9,705 nucleotides of DNA from Candidatus Omnitrophota bacterium (GCA_023248175.1 JAHFFC010000026.1:1-9705), one strand, 5' to 3'. Numbered from the stretch's first letter, positions 1 to 6,711 are shown. The notes: generated by a model not told the origin, from the letters alone. A program made the numbers and translations.

Positions 1-568
1 CCCCCCCAACCGGATTTAAAACAAATGCCACTACGATCGAGAGGACTAAAACTCCCATGACGTCATCAATCACCGCCGCCCCCAGAGTGGTTGTCCCCTC
101 CTTGGATTGCAGTTGTCCTAGTTCCAAAAGAGTTTGAGCGGTGATACTGACACTGGTCGCTGTCAACAACGTCCCAATGAAAACGCTGACCTGCCAACTA
201 TAACCATTCCAATGACCGAGCCAAGCGCCTGTTATTAAAGGAAGAACCACCCCTCCAGCCGCCGTCCAAAACGCGGAATTCCCCACTTTCCGCATCTTGA
301 CCATATCAGTTTCCAGTCCCGCGATGAACATCAGGAAAAGAACTCCCAGTTCCGCCAGCACACGCAGGACTTGCTCGACGGTTTCGCTCGGCAGAGCCCC
401 TTCTCCCCCCAGAATCGGCCACCCGAAGAGATTAAAACAGGAAGAACTCAGCAAAACGCCGGCGAGAATTTCACCCAGCACGGAAGGAAATCCAAATCGA
501 ACTGTTAGTGCCCCTGTTAATTTCGCGCTGAAAAGAATAATTGCGATGATCAAAAACAATTGCGCCAT
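1..568 (-). CDS. CPA2-family cation/proton antiporter, N-terminal part (runs off left edge)
   Basis: I translated this frame by hand from ATG at 568; it stays open for 189 codons to base 1, so the C-terminal half is missing. The protein is an inner-membrane exchanger, probably of Na+ or K+ for H+. Visible features are a hydrophobic first helix (residues 1-14), the family pattern FGFPSVLGEILAGVLL at 25-40, a helix with LGVLFLMFIAGLETD at 74-88, the unwound-helix motif TATSVSITAQTL at 136-147, and the paired acidic residues D168-D169 in IDDVMG, the ion-binding aspartates of NapA/KefB-type antiporters. Whether a C-terminal RCK/TrkA domain follows (Kef type) cannot be seen. No Shine-Dalgarno sequence precedes the ATG, and an in-frame TGA upstream with no other usual start codon between makes this the start. 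A promoter-like sequence ends 10 bases upstream. The gene lies 68 bases downstream of cysS on the same strand. The family call is strong; the ion is unknown. Confidence 0.88.
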   Translation of the reverse strand, partial: MAQLFLIIAIILFSAKLTGALTVRFGFPSVLGEILAGVLLSSSCFNLFGWPILGGEGALPSETVEQVLRVLAELGVLFLMFIAGLETDMVKMRKVGNSAFWTAAGGVVLPLITGAWLGHWNGYSWQVSVFIGTLLTATSVSITAQTLLELGQLQSKEGTTTLGAAVIDDVMGVLVLSIVVAFVLNPVGG

Positions 569-578
569 ATTAATTGTG

Positions 579-608
579 ATTTTACTGGAATGAAATGCAA
601 GTGGTCAA
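579..608 (-). promoter_or_regulatory. Putative sigma70-type promoter for the antiporter gene
   Basis: Reading the minus strand, TTGACC (608-603, five of six matches to the -35 consensus) is followed after 18 bases by TAAAAT (584-579, five of six matches to the -10 consensus). Only 10 bases separate the -10 box from the ATG at 568, so transcription would begin just before or at the start codon. This fits the absence of a Shine-Dalgarno sequence. The site is inferred from consensus matching only. Confidence 0.45.
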
Positions 609-636
609 GGGAATTTAACCCTTCTGGTGGATGCTC

Positions 637-2061
637 CTATTGCTTAGTCCTCCAGGTAGAATCTTTTTCCCCATCCTCGATGATATACCCCATTTCATCT
701 AACTGTTTTCTAATCCGATCCGCGGCCTGAAAATCTTTTGCTTTTCTAAGTTCATCTCGCTTAGCTATTAAAGTTTTGACTGCAGATGGAAGATTACCAA
801 AATGTTGCGGCGTTGGAGAAAGACCTAATATCTCCTTTAATTCTCTTAATTCCTCCTTGATTTCTAAAGCACCGCTTATTTTCCCACTGGCTAAATAAAT
901 ATAGCCGCATTGAAGCATTTCAAATAAAACTGCAAGTGCCCTGGGTGTATTAAAATCATCATCCATCGCCGATTCGAACCGTTCCTTTGATTTCAAGACA
1001 TCATCAGTTAATTGGACATTTCTCTCTGCTAAGGATTGCTCGCATCTAGTAAAAAAAATTTCAAACGAAATACGATTTTGCTTTGCGTCATTTAATCTTT
1101 GCCAACTAAAATCCACCGGACTCCGATAATGGCTTCGCAGGAAAAAGAATTTGAGGTCGTCCGGGTGATAGCCCTTCTCTAATATCTCTTTGACCCCCAC
1201 CACATTCCCCACCGATTTTGACATTTTCTGTCCCTCGACGGTCAGAAGCCCGTTGTGGAGCCAATAGCTGGCGAAGGGTTTCTCCCAGGCCGCTTCGGAT
1301 TGGGCGATTTCGTTTTCGTGATGTGGGAAAACCAGATCCACTCCGCCGCCGTGAATGTCCAATGTTTCGCCAAATCCCGCTTGACTCATCACGGAACATT
1401 CAATGTGCCAACCGGGACGCCCTCTTCCCCAAGGACTCTCCCACCATGGTTCGTCCTCCTTAGCGTTCTTCCATAGAGCGAAGTCGAGTGGGTCTTTCTT
1501 GCCGGGGCCAGGTTCCATACGATGACCTTTGATCAACTGTTCCGGGTTTTGATGAGATAATTTCCCGTATTCTTTAAAACGATTCACCGAGAGATAAACA
1601 TTTCCCTCTGCCGCATAAGCCATTCCCTTCCCAATAAGGTGTTGAATCATCTCGATCATCTTTGGGATTTGTTCGGTCGCTTTTGGTTCCTCATCAGGCG
1701 GATCAATGGCAAGTTTTTCTAACGCACCGTGATAAGCATTCGTGTATTTTAGAGTAACTCGTTCACATGCCTGTTTGAGATTTTCTTCTGATTCTTCACT
1801 ACGCGCTTTTTCAATGATTTTATCGTCTATGTCAGTGACGTTCCGGATAAACTTAACCTCAAACTTTTTATGTCGCAGATATTTTCGGATCATATCAAAG
1901 ACAAACGCTCCCCGAATATGCCCAATATGAGGATCGTCGTACACGGTGGGACCGCAGACGTACATCCGTACCTGCGGGGGATGAATAGGTTGGAAGGGCT
2001 CTTTTTTACCCGTGAGAGAGTTTGTGATGACTAAGCCCTGTTTTTTTCGCCCATCGTCCAT
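637..2061 (-). CDS. cysS: Cysteinyl-tRNA synthetase (CysRS)
   Basis: This cytoplasmic class I aminoacyl-tRNA synthetase joins cysteine to tRNA-Cys using ATP. At 474 residues it has full family length. The Rossmann fold carries the HIGH motif at 45-48 (PHIGH) and KMSKS at 279-283. The four zinc ligands that read cysteine are present: C36 (YVCGPT), C222 (WHIECS), H247 and E251 (PHHENE). The helical tRNA-binding region follows from about 310, with the usual C-terminal end around 434-465. ATG at 2061 is the only usual start in frame before the conserved NSLTGKK segment (14-20); a purine-rich GAGAGGG lies just upstream. The first residues (MDDGRKK) are encoded by a heptamer repeat and form a tail before that conserved segment. 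The gene sits 19 bases after cysE, pairing cysteine synthesis with cysteine charging. The stop is TAG at 637-639. Confidence 0.97.
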   Translation of the reverse strand: MDDGRKKQGLVITNSLTGKKEPFQPIHPPQVRMYVCGPTVYDDPHIGHIRGAFVFDMIRKYLRHKKFEVKFIRNVTDIDDKIIEKARSEESEENLKQACERVTLKYTNAYHGALEKLAIDPPDEEPKATEQIPKMIEMIQHLIGKGMAYAAEGNVYLSVNRFKEYGKLSHQNPEQLIKGHRMEPGPGKKDPLDFALWKNAKEDEPWWESPWGRGRPGWHIECSVMSQAGFGETLDIHGGGVDLVFPHHENEIAQSEAAWEKPFASYWLHNGLLTVEGQKMSKSVGNVVGVKEILEKGYHPDDLKFFFLRSHYRSPVDFSWQRLNDAKQNRISFEIFFTRCEQSLAERNVQLTDDVLKSKERFESAMDDDFNTPRALAVLFEMLQCGYIYLASGKISGALEIKEELRELKEILGLSPTPQHFGNLPSAVKTLIAKRDELRKAKDFQAADRIRKQLDEMGYIIEDGEKDSTWRTKQ

Positions 2062-2066
2062 CGTCC
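2046..2066. repeat. Heptamer repeat at the cysE/cysS junction, entering the cysS coding region
   Basis: On the plus strand three 7-base units lie head to tail: TTCGCCC (2046-2052), ATCGTCC (2053-2059) and ATCGTCC (2060-2066). The last two form the same 14-mer as the right arm of the mlaD/mlaF inverted repeat at 5868-5881. The cysS start codon (2061-2059) lies inside the array, so the repeat encodes the first residues MDDGR. No opposing arm is found nearby, so this copy is not a hairpin. Confidence 0.75.
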
Positions 2067-2080
2067 CTCTCTTCTTTGTC

Positions 2081-2797
2081 TTACTCTTCCTCTAACTCTT
2101 TCCCCTCCCCTGCCTTCTGGCGCCATTTTTCCAGCTCTTCCTCGAGATGATCAATGTGGTGCTGAAGCTGTTCCAAAGATTGAGCCAGAGGGTCTGGAAG
2201 CGATGTGTGATCCAAGTTAATCCCTGGGAATCGTCTCCCCTGACGTTGGGTGACTCTGCCAGGAACACCGACAACGGTCGAATTAGCAGGGACATCACGA
2301 ATGACCACCGCATTAGCTCCTATCACTCCATTATTACCGATACGAATGTTCCCTAACACCTTCGCTCCGGCACCGACCAGAACATTCTCCCCCAGTGTTG
2401 GGTGCCGTTTCCCTTTTTCCTTCCCGGTCCCCCCCAGCGTGACCCCTTGATACAAGGTTACATTTTTGCCGAGGATGGCTGTTTCGCCAATCACAACTCC
2501 CATTCCGTGATCAATAAAACACCCTTTTCCGATGACGGCGCCGGGATGGATCTCTATCCCCGTGAAAAACCGGGTCCATTGGGAAATGAGCCGCGGCAAA
2601 ATAGGGATCTTCCACTCATACAATCGATGAGCCAGACGGTGCCACATCAAAGCGTGGAGTCCGGAATAGCTTAAAAAGACTTCTATCGTATTGGCCGCCG
2701 CTGGATCCCGCTCAAAGCAGGCGTCAATCTCTGGTCTAAAATAATGAGCTAAACCCGCTAAACAACCGATAAAAAGAAGCATTAAGAGTAGAGTCAT
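2081..2797 (-). CDS. cysE: Serine O-acetyltransferase with hydrophobic N-terminus
   Basis: The enzyme acetylates L-serine with acetyl-CoA to give O-acetylserine, the first step of cysteine synthesis. From ATG at 2797 it has 238 residues. The SAT helical domain is seen at about 21-75 (FERDPAA at 28-34, with the conserved Asp D31; [11 protein letters not shown] at 47-57). A left-handed beta-helix of hexapeptide repeats follows at about 82-180, with the catalytic pair D97-H98 (FIDHGMG) and H132 (KRHPT). The tail holds the family's DHTSLPDP (196-203) and a short coiled coil (205-226). Residues 1-20 ([20 protein letters not shown]) are strongly hydrophobic, which is not typical of soluble CysE and suggests a membrane anchor. 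The ATG overlaps the ispF stop as ATGA (2797-2794), which supports this start over a GTG at 2833 lying 36 bases inside ispF. Cysteine feedback inhibition is known for the family but cannot be judged here. Confidence 0.93.
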   Translation of the reverse strand: MTLLLMLLFIGCLAGLAHYFRPEIDACFERDPAAANTIEVFLSYSGLHALMWHRLAHRLYEWKIPILPRLISQWTRFFTGIEIHPGAVIGKGCFIDHGMGVVIGETAILGKNVTLYQGVTLGGTGKEKGKRHPTLGENVLVGAGAKVLGNIRIGNNGVIGANAVVIRDVPANSTVVGVPGRVTQRQGRRFPGINLDHTSLPDPLAQSLEQLQHHIDHLEEELEKWRQKAGEGKELEEE

Positions 2798-3282
2798 TTC
2801 GTCTTTACTTTCTGAACCAACGAGACAGCCCACGCCGCGATCGCTTTCTTCCCGCCGATGGAATCGAGCCCCTCGTTGGTTTTCGCTTTAACGCTTACTT
2901 GTTCGATGGAAGTTCTTAACAAACCTGCCAGTTTTTTCCGTATCTGGGGGAGGTACTCCAAAAGTTTTGGCCTCTCTGCGATGATGACTGAATCAATCTG
3001 CGATATTTTAAACCCCTTCTTTTGAACCTTCTTAGCCACCTCTCTCAGAAACCAAGAACTCTCTTTCCCTCTGAATTTCTCGTCGCTATCGGGGAAGTGA
3101 GTCCCCATATCCCCCGCGCCGACCGCTCCCAAAAGGGCATCGCAGACGGCATGAATCAAAACATCGGCATCGGAATGTCCAACTAATTCGAACTCGCATG
3201 GGATTAAGATGGCTCCCAATCGGATTCCTTTGCCATTTTTAAGACGATGAATATCGTAACCAATACCAATGCGAATTGTCAT
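2794..3282 (-). CDS. ispF: 2-C-methyl-D-erythritol 2,4-cyclodiphosphate synthase
   Basis: IspF closes 4-diphosphocytidyl-methylerythritol 2-phosphate to the cyclic diphosphate, releasing CMP, in the MEP pathway to isoprenoids. The protein has 162 residues, normal for this cytoplasmic trimer. The zinc ligands are D10 and H12 in GYDIH (8-12) and H44 in the [19 protein letters not shown] block (35-53). MGTHFPDSD is also conserved (58-66). The C-terminal block [20 protein letters not shown] (132-151) lacks the common LGFxGRxEGIA form seen in E. coli and reads more like the plant-type version (KxHExxDSLG), a variant rather than a defect. ATG at 3282 lies 18 bases after the ispD stop. Its TGA overlaps the cysE ATG by four bases. 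Adjacency to ispD, the enzyme two steps earlier, supports the call. Confidence 0.96.
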   Translation of the reverse strand: MTIRIGIGYDIHRLKNGKGIRLGAILIPCEFELVGHSDADVLIHAVCDALLGAVGAGDMGTHFPDSDEKFRGKESSWFLREVAKKVQKKGFKISQIDSVIIAERPKLLEYLPQIRKKLAGLLRTSIEQVSVKAKTNEGLDSIGGKKAIAAWAVSLVQKVKTK

Positions 3283-3300
3283 ATTTAAATACTCTAGAAG

Positions 3301-4014
3301 TTAGGGCAACACGAAAAAATCCGCCTGGCTGAGGCGCCGTTTTAAAATTATCTCCGCCAGCAATAAATCCTCTGGTGTCGTAATTTTGATATTCTCCCGA
3401 TCTCCTTCAACGACTTTGACTTTAATCCCCATTCGCTCTACTAATGAAGCATCATCCGTACCACTGTATCCCTGAGTGAAAGCCCGTTGATATGCTTTCA
3501 TCAAAATATGTCTGCGGAACACCTGCGGAGTCAAAATAACGCGGAGCTCTTGCCGATTCAGTGTTTCCCTAACCCAGTTCTTTCCATCCACTTTTTTGAT
3601 GGTATCTTTTGGAATAACCCCAGGACAAACCGCCCCGGTTCGACGCGCCGACTGGATCAATCTTGAAACTTCATCTCCCCTGACCAACGGTCTTGCCGCG
3701 TCATGCACCAGGACCCACCGGGTCTTTGAATCCAGAGAAGACAAACCCGCATAGACCGATTCCATGCGGGTAGCTCCTCCTCTAACCACCGCGGTAACCC
3801 GTTTTAGTTGATAACGCTCCAGAATTTTTTTTTGAACTTTCTCACGCCACTTCCGGCTAACGACGAGAATAATCGAATCAATCTCCCTGACTGATTCCAG
3901 CATCTTTAAGGTACGGACAATCAGTGGTATCCCTGCTAGTAAAACATACGGTTTTTCAACTTTGGACCCGAGCCTCTCTCCTTTTCCAGCTGCTGGAACA
4001 ATCGCCTGAATCAT
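3301..4014 (-). CDS. ispD: 2-C-methyl-D-erythritol 4-phosphate cytidylyltransferase
   Basis: IspD transfers CMP from CTP to 2-C-methyl-D-erythritol 4-phosphate, giving the diphosphocytidyl intermediate of the MEP pathway. The 237-residue length is typical. The nucleotide-binding glycine-rich loop is PAAGKGERLG (7-16), followed by K21 in EKPYVLLAGIP, where many homologues have PKQY or similar. Other family blocks are RGGATRMESV (78-87), LVHDAARPLV (102-111) with the metal-site aspartate D105, PKDTIKKV (135-142), LTPQVF (161-166), GTDDASLVE (185-193), and the NIKITTPEDLLLAE end (208-221). The gene is complete, starting at ATG 4014, 14 bases after the yacL stop, and followed after 18 bases by ispF. 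It could in principle be a related sugar-nucleotide transferase, but the TDDASLVE and KITTPEDL blocks together with ispF next door make IspD nearly certain. Confidence 0.96.
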   Translation of the reverse strand: MIQAIVPAAGKGERLGSKVEKPYVLLAGIPLIVRTLKMLESVREIDSIILVVSRKWREKVQKKILERYQLKRVTAVVRGGATRMESVYAGLSSLDSKTRWVLVHDAARPLVRGDEVSRLIQSARRTGAVCPGVIPKDTIKKVDGKNWVRETLNRQELRVILTPQVFRRHILMKAYQRAFTQGYSGTDDASLVERMGIKVKVVEGDRENIKITTPEDLLLAEIILKRRLSQADFFVLP

Positions 4015-4028
4015 ATATTTTCATCTGG

Positions 4029-5051
4029 TTAATTCACCTTCTCTAAAGCCTGCTGCTGAGAAGTTAGTTTGGCAAAGATCATCCGACCGGCGGCCGTCTG
4101 AATGACACTGGTGACCTCTACTTCGATGCGCTGTCCAATGAGACGTCTGGAACCCTCCACGACCACCATGGTACCATCGTCCAGATAGGCAACCGATTGG
4201 TTGTATTCCTTCCCTTCCTTGACCAACCGCACTTCCATGACTTCGCCGGGCAGAACGACCGGCTTGAGGGCATTCGCCAATTCGTTGATGTTTAAAACAG
4301 TCACTCCCTGCAGTTCAGCGACCTTGTTCAGGTTATAGTCATTGGTAAAAACTTTCGCCTGAATCTTTTTTGCCAACTTCACCAATTTCGCATCCACTTC
4401 ATGAATCTCCGGAAAATCCTCTTCATGGATTCGGACATCAATGTTACTGCTCTTCTGAATTTTATTAAGAACATCCAAGCCTCGGCGCCCTCGGTTTCTC
4501 TTAAGGGAATCTTGAGAATCCGCGATCTGCTGGAGCTCCCTCAGCACAAACCGCGGAATAATGAACTTGCCATCAATGAACCGGGTTTTGGTAATATCGG
4601 CAATCCTTCCATCAATGATGACACTAGTGTCCAATAACACGAGGTCTTCGATTTTTCCCTCCTGCTCAAACTTGACGTAGGGGATGATGAGGCTAAACTC
4701 GTCCTTGCTCCGAAGGGCCATGATCATTCCCAGATAACAGAAGACAAGAGTGAAAGCTAATTGCACGGATTGTGCTAGCATCGGCGACATTGGAACCAAC
4801 AAAAACGCGCTGGTGATCAATTTCGACAGGATTAATCCAAACAGCAATCCAAAGACCGCCGCTGAAAGACCGCGGACATAAATAGGGCGCAGTATCAGCT
4901 CCAACGCCACGACAATTCCGCCGCAGCCCAACCCTAATACTGCCCATGTCCATGCGGTTGAGACCTCCAGATTAGAAACAGAAAATCCTAATTGGTATCC
5001 AACAACACCGCTCATCGCGACAAAAAATAAACGAATGAAAATAAATGTCAT
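4029..5051 (-). CDS. YacL-like membrane protein with PIN and TRAM domains
   Basis: The 340-residue protein has four predicted membrane helices (about 4-24, 33-53, 60-86, 94-113), then a PIN-like nuclease domain (about 137-258) and a TRAM domain (about 262-328). PIN acidic residues are visible: D141 in [13 protein letters not shown]172 in VLRELQ, D220, and D238 in FTNDYN. TRAM is a predicted RNA-binding fold and PIN domains are usually RNases, so a membrane-tethered RNase is a reasonable inference, but the cellular role of this family is poorly known. The architecture and place directly before ispD match Bacillus yacL. The gene begins at ATG 5051 behind a near-perfect GGAGGT, nine bases after the mlaD stop. 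Its sequence looks intact. Confidence 0.9.
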   Translation of the reverse strand: MTFIFIRLFFVAMSGVVGYQLGFSVSNLEVSTAWTWAVLGLGCGGIVVALELILRPIYVRGLSAAVFGLLFGLILSKLITSAFLLVPMSPMLAQSVQLAFTLVFCYLGMIMALRSKDEFSLIIPYVKFEQEGKIEDLVLLDTSVIIDGRIADITKTRFIDGKFIIPRFVLRELQQIADSQDSLKRNRGRRGLDVLNKIQKSSNIDVRIHEEDFPEIHEVDAKLVKLAKKIQAKVFTNDYNLNKVAELQGVTVLNINELANALKPVVLPGEVMEVRLVKEGKEYNQSVAYLDDGTMVVVEGSRRLIGQRIEVEVTSVIQTAAGRMIFAKLTSQQQALEKVN

Positions 5052-5054
5052 AAG

Positions 5055-5060
5055 ACCTCC
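5055..5060 (-). promoter_or_regulatory. Strong ribosome binding site for the yacL-like gene
   Basis: The minus strand reads TAG GGAGGT CTT ATG, placing a full GGAGGT between the mlaD stop and the ATG at 5051. The three-base spacing is short. It is the clearest Shine-Dalgarno sequence in the window and fixes the start of the PIN-TRAM gene. Confidence 0.75.
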
Positions 5061-5777
5061 CTATTTCTTTTTTCCCTTCGGCTTCTGAAGCAGTTTCCAG
5101 GGATTCGCCTTCAAATCGCCGGTGAGATCCTCCAGATTCTTGTGAAGCGACTCCTCATAGACGAGCTTTCCAAAGGTTCCCTGGCCGCTTTGGATTTGAG
5201 ATAAAATTGCCCTGGCTGAGTTAGTTGCATCTGCAGTATTGACGACTACTTGTTTCAAGGAACTCTTAAACTCGGGATCCTGGACGACTTCATTAACATG
5301 AGTTATGGCTTGATCCAGTTTTGTCGCCACCGCATAAGCCCTTTCTGCAATTGCCTCGGTCGCCAAAGGATCCTTTCCACGGATCTTAGCCCCTTCCTTT
5401 AGGAGTTTCGCATCAGGCGTTCCCGGAATAATCTCCACATATTTCTCTCCTAATAAACCGAGCGTATTAATAGTGATAACCGAGTTCTCGGGAACCATCA
5501 CATTCTGACGCACCCACAGAAGAAGCTCGACCAATGTCTGTCCTGTTACCGGATCGGTGACGATCTGGATATCCTTGACTTCACCGGCATTGACACCGGC
5601 AAAACGGACCGGAGCCGATTCCTCGATTCCATTGATAAACCTAAAACTGGTCCTGATGGAATATCCGGGATTCCAGAGATAGAAATCACCAATTGAAAAA
5701 ACGATAATAAAAAGAATCAGCATTCCAATAAAAACAAAAATCCCCACTTTAACCTCGATGTTCTCTCTCTGAATCAC
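5061..5777 (-). CDS. mlaD: MlaD-type MCE-domain substrate-binding protein of a phospholipid ABC transporter
   Basis: MlaD-type proteins form a hexameric lipid-binding ring in the periplasm, anchored to the inner membrane and seated on MlaE. This 238-residue copy has one membrane helix at about 11-30, a single MCE domain at about 38-117 (FRFINGIEESAPVRFAGV at 45-62; TLGLLGEKYVEIIPGT at 105-120), and a long helical tail (138-195). It ends with GTFGKLVYEESLHKNLEDL (200-218), NPWKLL (225-230) and a lysine-rich terminus, a C-terminal pattern common to MCE proteins outside the short E. coli type. The start is GTG at 5777, preceded after eight bases by the purine run AAGGGGGG; no in-frame ATG fits. 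The gene lies 109 bases downstream of mlaF, across a heptamer inverted repeat, and nine bases before the yacL-like gene. The lipid carried cannot be read from sequence. Confidence 0.93.
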   Translation of the reverse strand: MIQRENIEVKVGIFVFIGMLILFIIVFSIGDFYLWNPGYSIRTSFRFINGIEESAPVRFAGVNAGEVKDIQIVTDPVTGQTLVELLLWVRQNVMVPENSVITINTLGLLGEKYVEIIPGTPDAKLLKEGAKIRGKDPLATEAIAERAYAVATKLDQAITHVNEVVQDPEFKSSLKQVVVNTADATNSARAILSQIQSGQGTFGKLVYEESLHKNLEDLTGDLKANPWKLLQKPKGKKK

Positions 5778-5785
5778 CTATTTAT

Positions 5786-5793
5786 CCCCCCTT
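5786..5793 (-). promoter_or_regulatory. Ribosome binding site supporting the GTG start of mlaD
   Basis: On the minus strand AAGGGGGG ends eight bases before the GTG at 5777. It is a fair anti-Shine-Dalgarno match and lies outside the heptamer hairpin (5824-5888), so mlaD can be loaded by ribosomes independently of mlaF. Confidence 0.5.
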
Positions 5794-5823
5794 TTTCTAA
5801 CGAAGAACGACCGTTTGCTTCGC

Positions 5824-5888
5824 TCACGACGGACGATGGACGATTTTGTCTTTTTCGTCCTTCGTCTATCGTCCATCGTCCTTCATTC
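5824..5888. repeat. Heptamer inverted repeat (hairpin) between mlaF and mlaD
   Basis: A perfect 14-base inverted repeat joins GGACGATGGACGAT (5831-5844) and ATCGTCCATCGTCC (5868-5881) across a 23-base loop. Each arm is made of 7-base units. On the plus strand five units run in phase: TTCGTCC (5854-5860), TTCGTCT (5861-5867), ATCGTCC (5868-5874), ATCGTCC (5875-5881) and the degenerate TTCATTC (5882-5888). The opposing arm reads ATCGTCC twice and then GTCGTGA (5824-5830) on the minus strand. The right end touches the mlaF stop codon (5887-5889). No T-run follows, so it is not a standard terminator; it may stabilise mRNA or be a mobile repeat. Confidence 0.85.
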
Positions 5889-6651
5889 ATATCGCCAGCC
5901 CCTCCGCCTCTGTAATGGGCCCCACAGCGGCCCCTGTAATGAATTGTTTTACGATTGGATTCTGAGTATTTCGTATCTGCTCAGGTGTTCCCACTTCAAT
6001 GATCTTCCCCGCGTAAAGCATCGCGATCCGACTTGCTACTTTGTAAGCGCTGATCATGTCATGAGTCACCACAATGGAAGTAACCCGCAGTTTGTCATGC
6101 AGATCAATGATCAAATCGGTGATCGCATCCGCCATGATCGGATCAATGCCGGTGGTCGGTTCATCGTAGAAAAGAGTCTCTGGATTCATACAGATGGCCC
6201 GCGCCAACCCCACTCGTTTGCGCATCCCGCCGCTCAATTCCGCCGGTTTCATCTCTTCAATCCCCTTCAGCCCTACCAGAGTTAAACATTCCCGTACTCG
6301 GTGACGGATTTCTTCTTCGCTCATCGAGGTGTGCTGAATCAGAGCAAACCCGACGTTTTCCCACACAGAGAGCGAATCAAAAAGGGCCGCCCCTTGAAAC
6401 AACATTCCAAACTTCATGCGGATTTTATCCACTTCCGTGATGCTCCTAATGGAACAGATATCCACACCGTCAATCAGTATCTGCCCTGAATCAGGACGAA
6501 TCAGTCCAACGATATGCTTGAGTAAAACACTTTTGCCTGCCCCGGAGCGGCCGATAATCACCAATGTCTCTCCCGTTGCAATCGTCAGGTTCAGATTGTG
6601 AAAAACCCGCCGCGGGCCAAAGGACTTGCAAAGATTAATGATCTCTATCAT
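5887..6651 (-). CDS. mlaF: MlaF-type ATPase of the phospholipid ABC transporter
   Basis: This cytoplasmic ATPase powers lipid movement through the MlaE permease. The 254-residue protein has a complete ABC nucleotide-binding domain: Walker A GRSGAGKS (34-41), Q-loop Q86 in MLFQGAALFDSL, signature LSGGM (139-143), Walker B LFYDE (160-164), D-loop TTGIDP (166-171) and H-loop H197 in VVTHD. The FQGAALFDSL stretch and the LSGGMRKRVGLARA form are typical of the MlaF/Ttg2A group rather than of sugar or amino acid importers. ATG at 6651 is directly followed by the conserved MIEIINLCKSFG. No Shine-Dalgarno sequence is seen; the heptamer inverted repeat filling the 60 bases after mlaE stops two bases before the ATG. 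A second inverted repeat follows the stop. Confidence 0.95.
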   Translation of the reverse strand: MIEIINLCKSFGPRRVFHNLNLTIATGETLVIIGRSGAGKSVLLKHIVGLIRPDSGQILIDGVDICSIRSITEVDKIRMKFGMLFQGAALFDSLSVWENVGFALIQHTSMSEEEIRHRVRECLTLVGLKGIEEMKPAELSGGMRKRVGLARAICMNPETLFYDEPTTGIDPIMADAITDLIIDLHDKLRVTSIVVTHDMISAYKVASRIAMLYAGKIIEVGTPEQIRNTQNPIVKQFITGAAVGPITEAEGLAI

Positions 6652-6653
6652 GC

Positions 6654-6710
6654 TCAGCGGACAGCGTCCAGCGGTCAGCGTTCGGAAAAGCGTTGACGCT
6701 GTACGCTGAA
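6654..6710. repeat. Heptamer inverted repeat filling the mlaE/mlaF gap
   Basis: On the plus strand four 7-base units lie in phase: AGCGGAC (6656-6662), AGCGTCC (6663-6669), AGCGGTC (6670-6676) and AGCGTTC (6677-6683). The opposing strand carries AGCGTAC (6707-6701) and AGCGTCA (6700-6694). The outer arms, 6654-6670 against 6709-6693, pair at 15 of 17 positions around a 22-base loop. The element spans the whole spacer, from one base beyond the mlaE stop to two bases before the mlaF ATG, and could hide the mlaF start region in mRNA. It has the same build as the 5824-5888 element but with unit AGCGNNC instead of ATCGTCC. Confidence 0.8.
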
Positions 6711-6711
6711 G

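Noticed and set aside
297..593. Plus-strand open frame opposite the antiporter gene
   Set aside because: It is antisense to a well-supported CPA2 antiporter, is low in complexity (Ser, Pro, Arg), and has no recognisable domain or ribosome binding site.
607..623. Small inverted repeat AAGGG ... CCCTT after cysS as a terminator
   Set aside because: The stem is only five pairs with a seven-base A/T loop and no T-run follows on the minus strand; it also overlaps the putative -35 box.
2798..2833. Longer cysE form starting at GTG 2833
   Set aside because: It would overlap ispF by 40 bases, add a polar stretch before the hydrophobic segment, and ignore the ATGA stop-start overlap at 2797.
3922..3990. 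Altered IspD motif (EKPY instead of PKQY) as a sign of lost function
   Set aside because: The substrate-binding lysine is kept and all other active-site blocks are intact; this position varies between phyla.
5831..5881. Heptamer hairpin between mlaF and mlaD as an intrinsic terminator
   Set aside because: No T-tract follows on either strand, and the downstream genes of the lipid transporter and beyond continue in the same direction.
5815..6285. Plus-strand open frame of 156 codons across the heptamer repeat and mlaF
   Set aside because: It is antisense to the conserved ABC ATPase, begins inside the repeat, and shows no domain features.
5824..6710. Spacer repeats considered as a CRISPR array
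   Set aside because: Units are 7 bases, directly tandem and partly inverted, with no unique spacers of 25-40 bases and no cas genes nearby.
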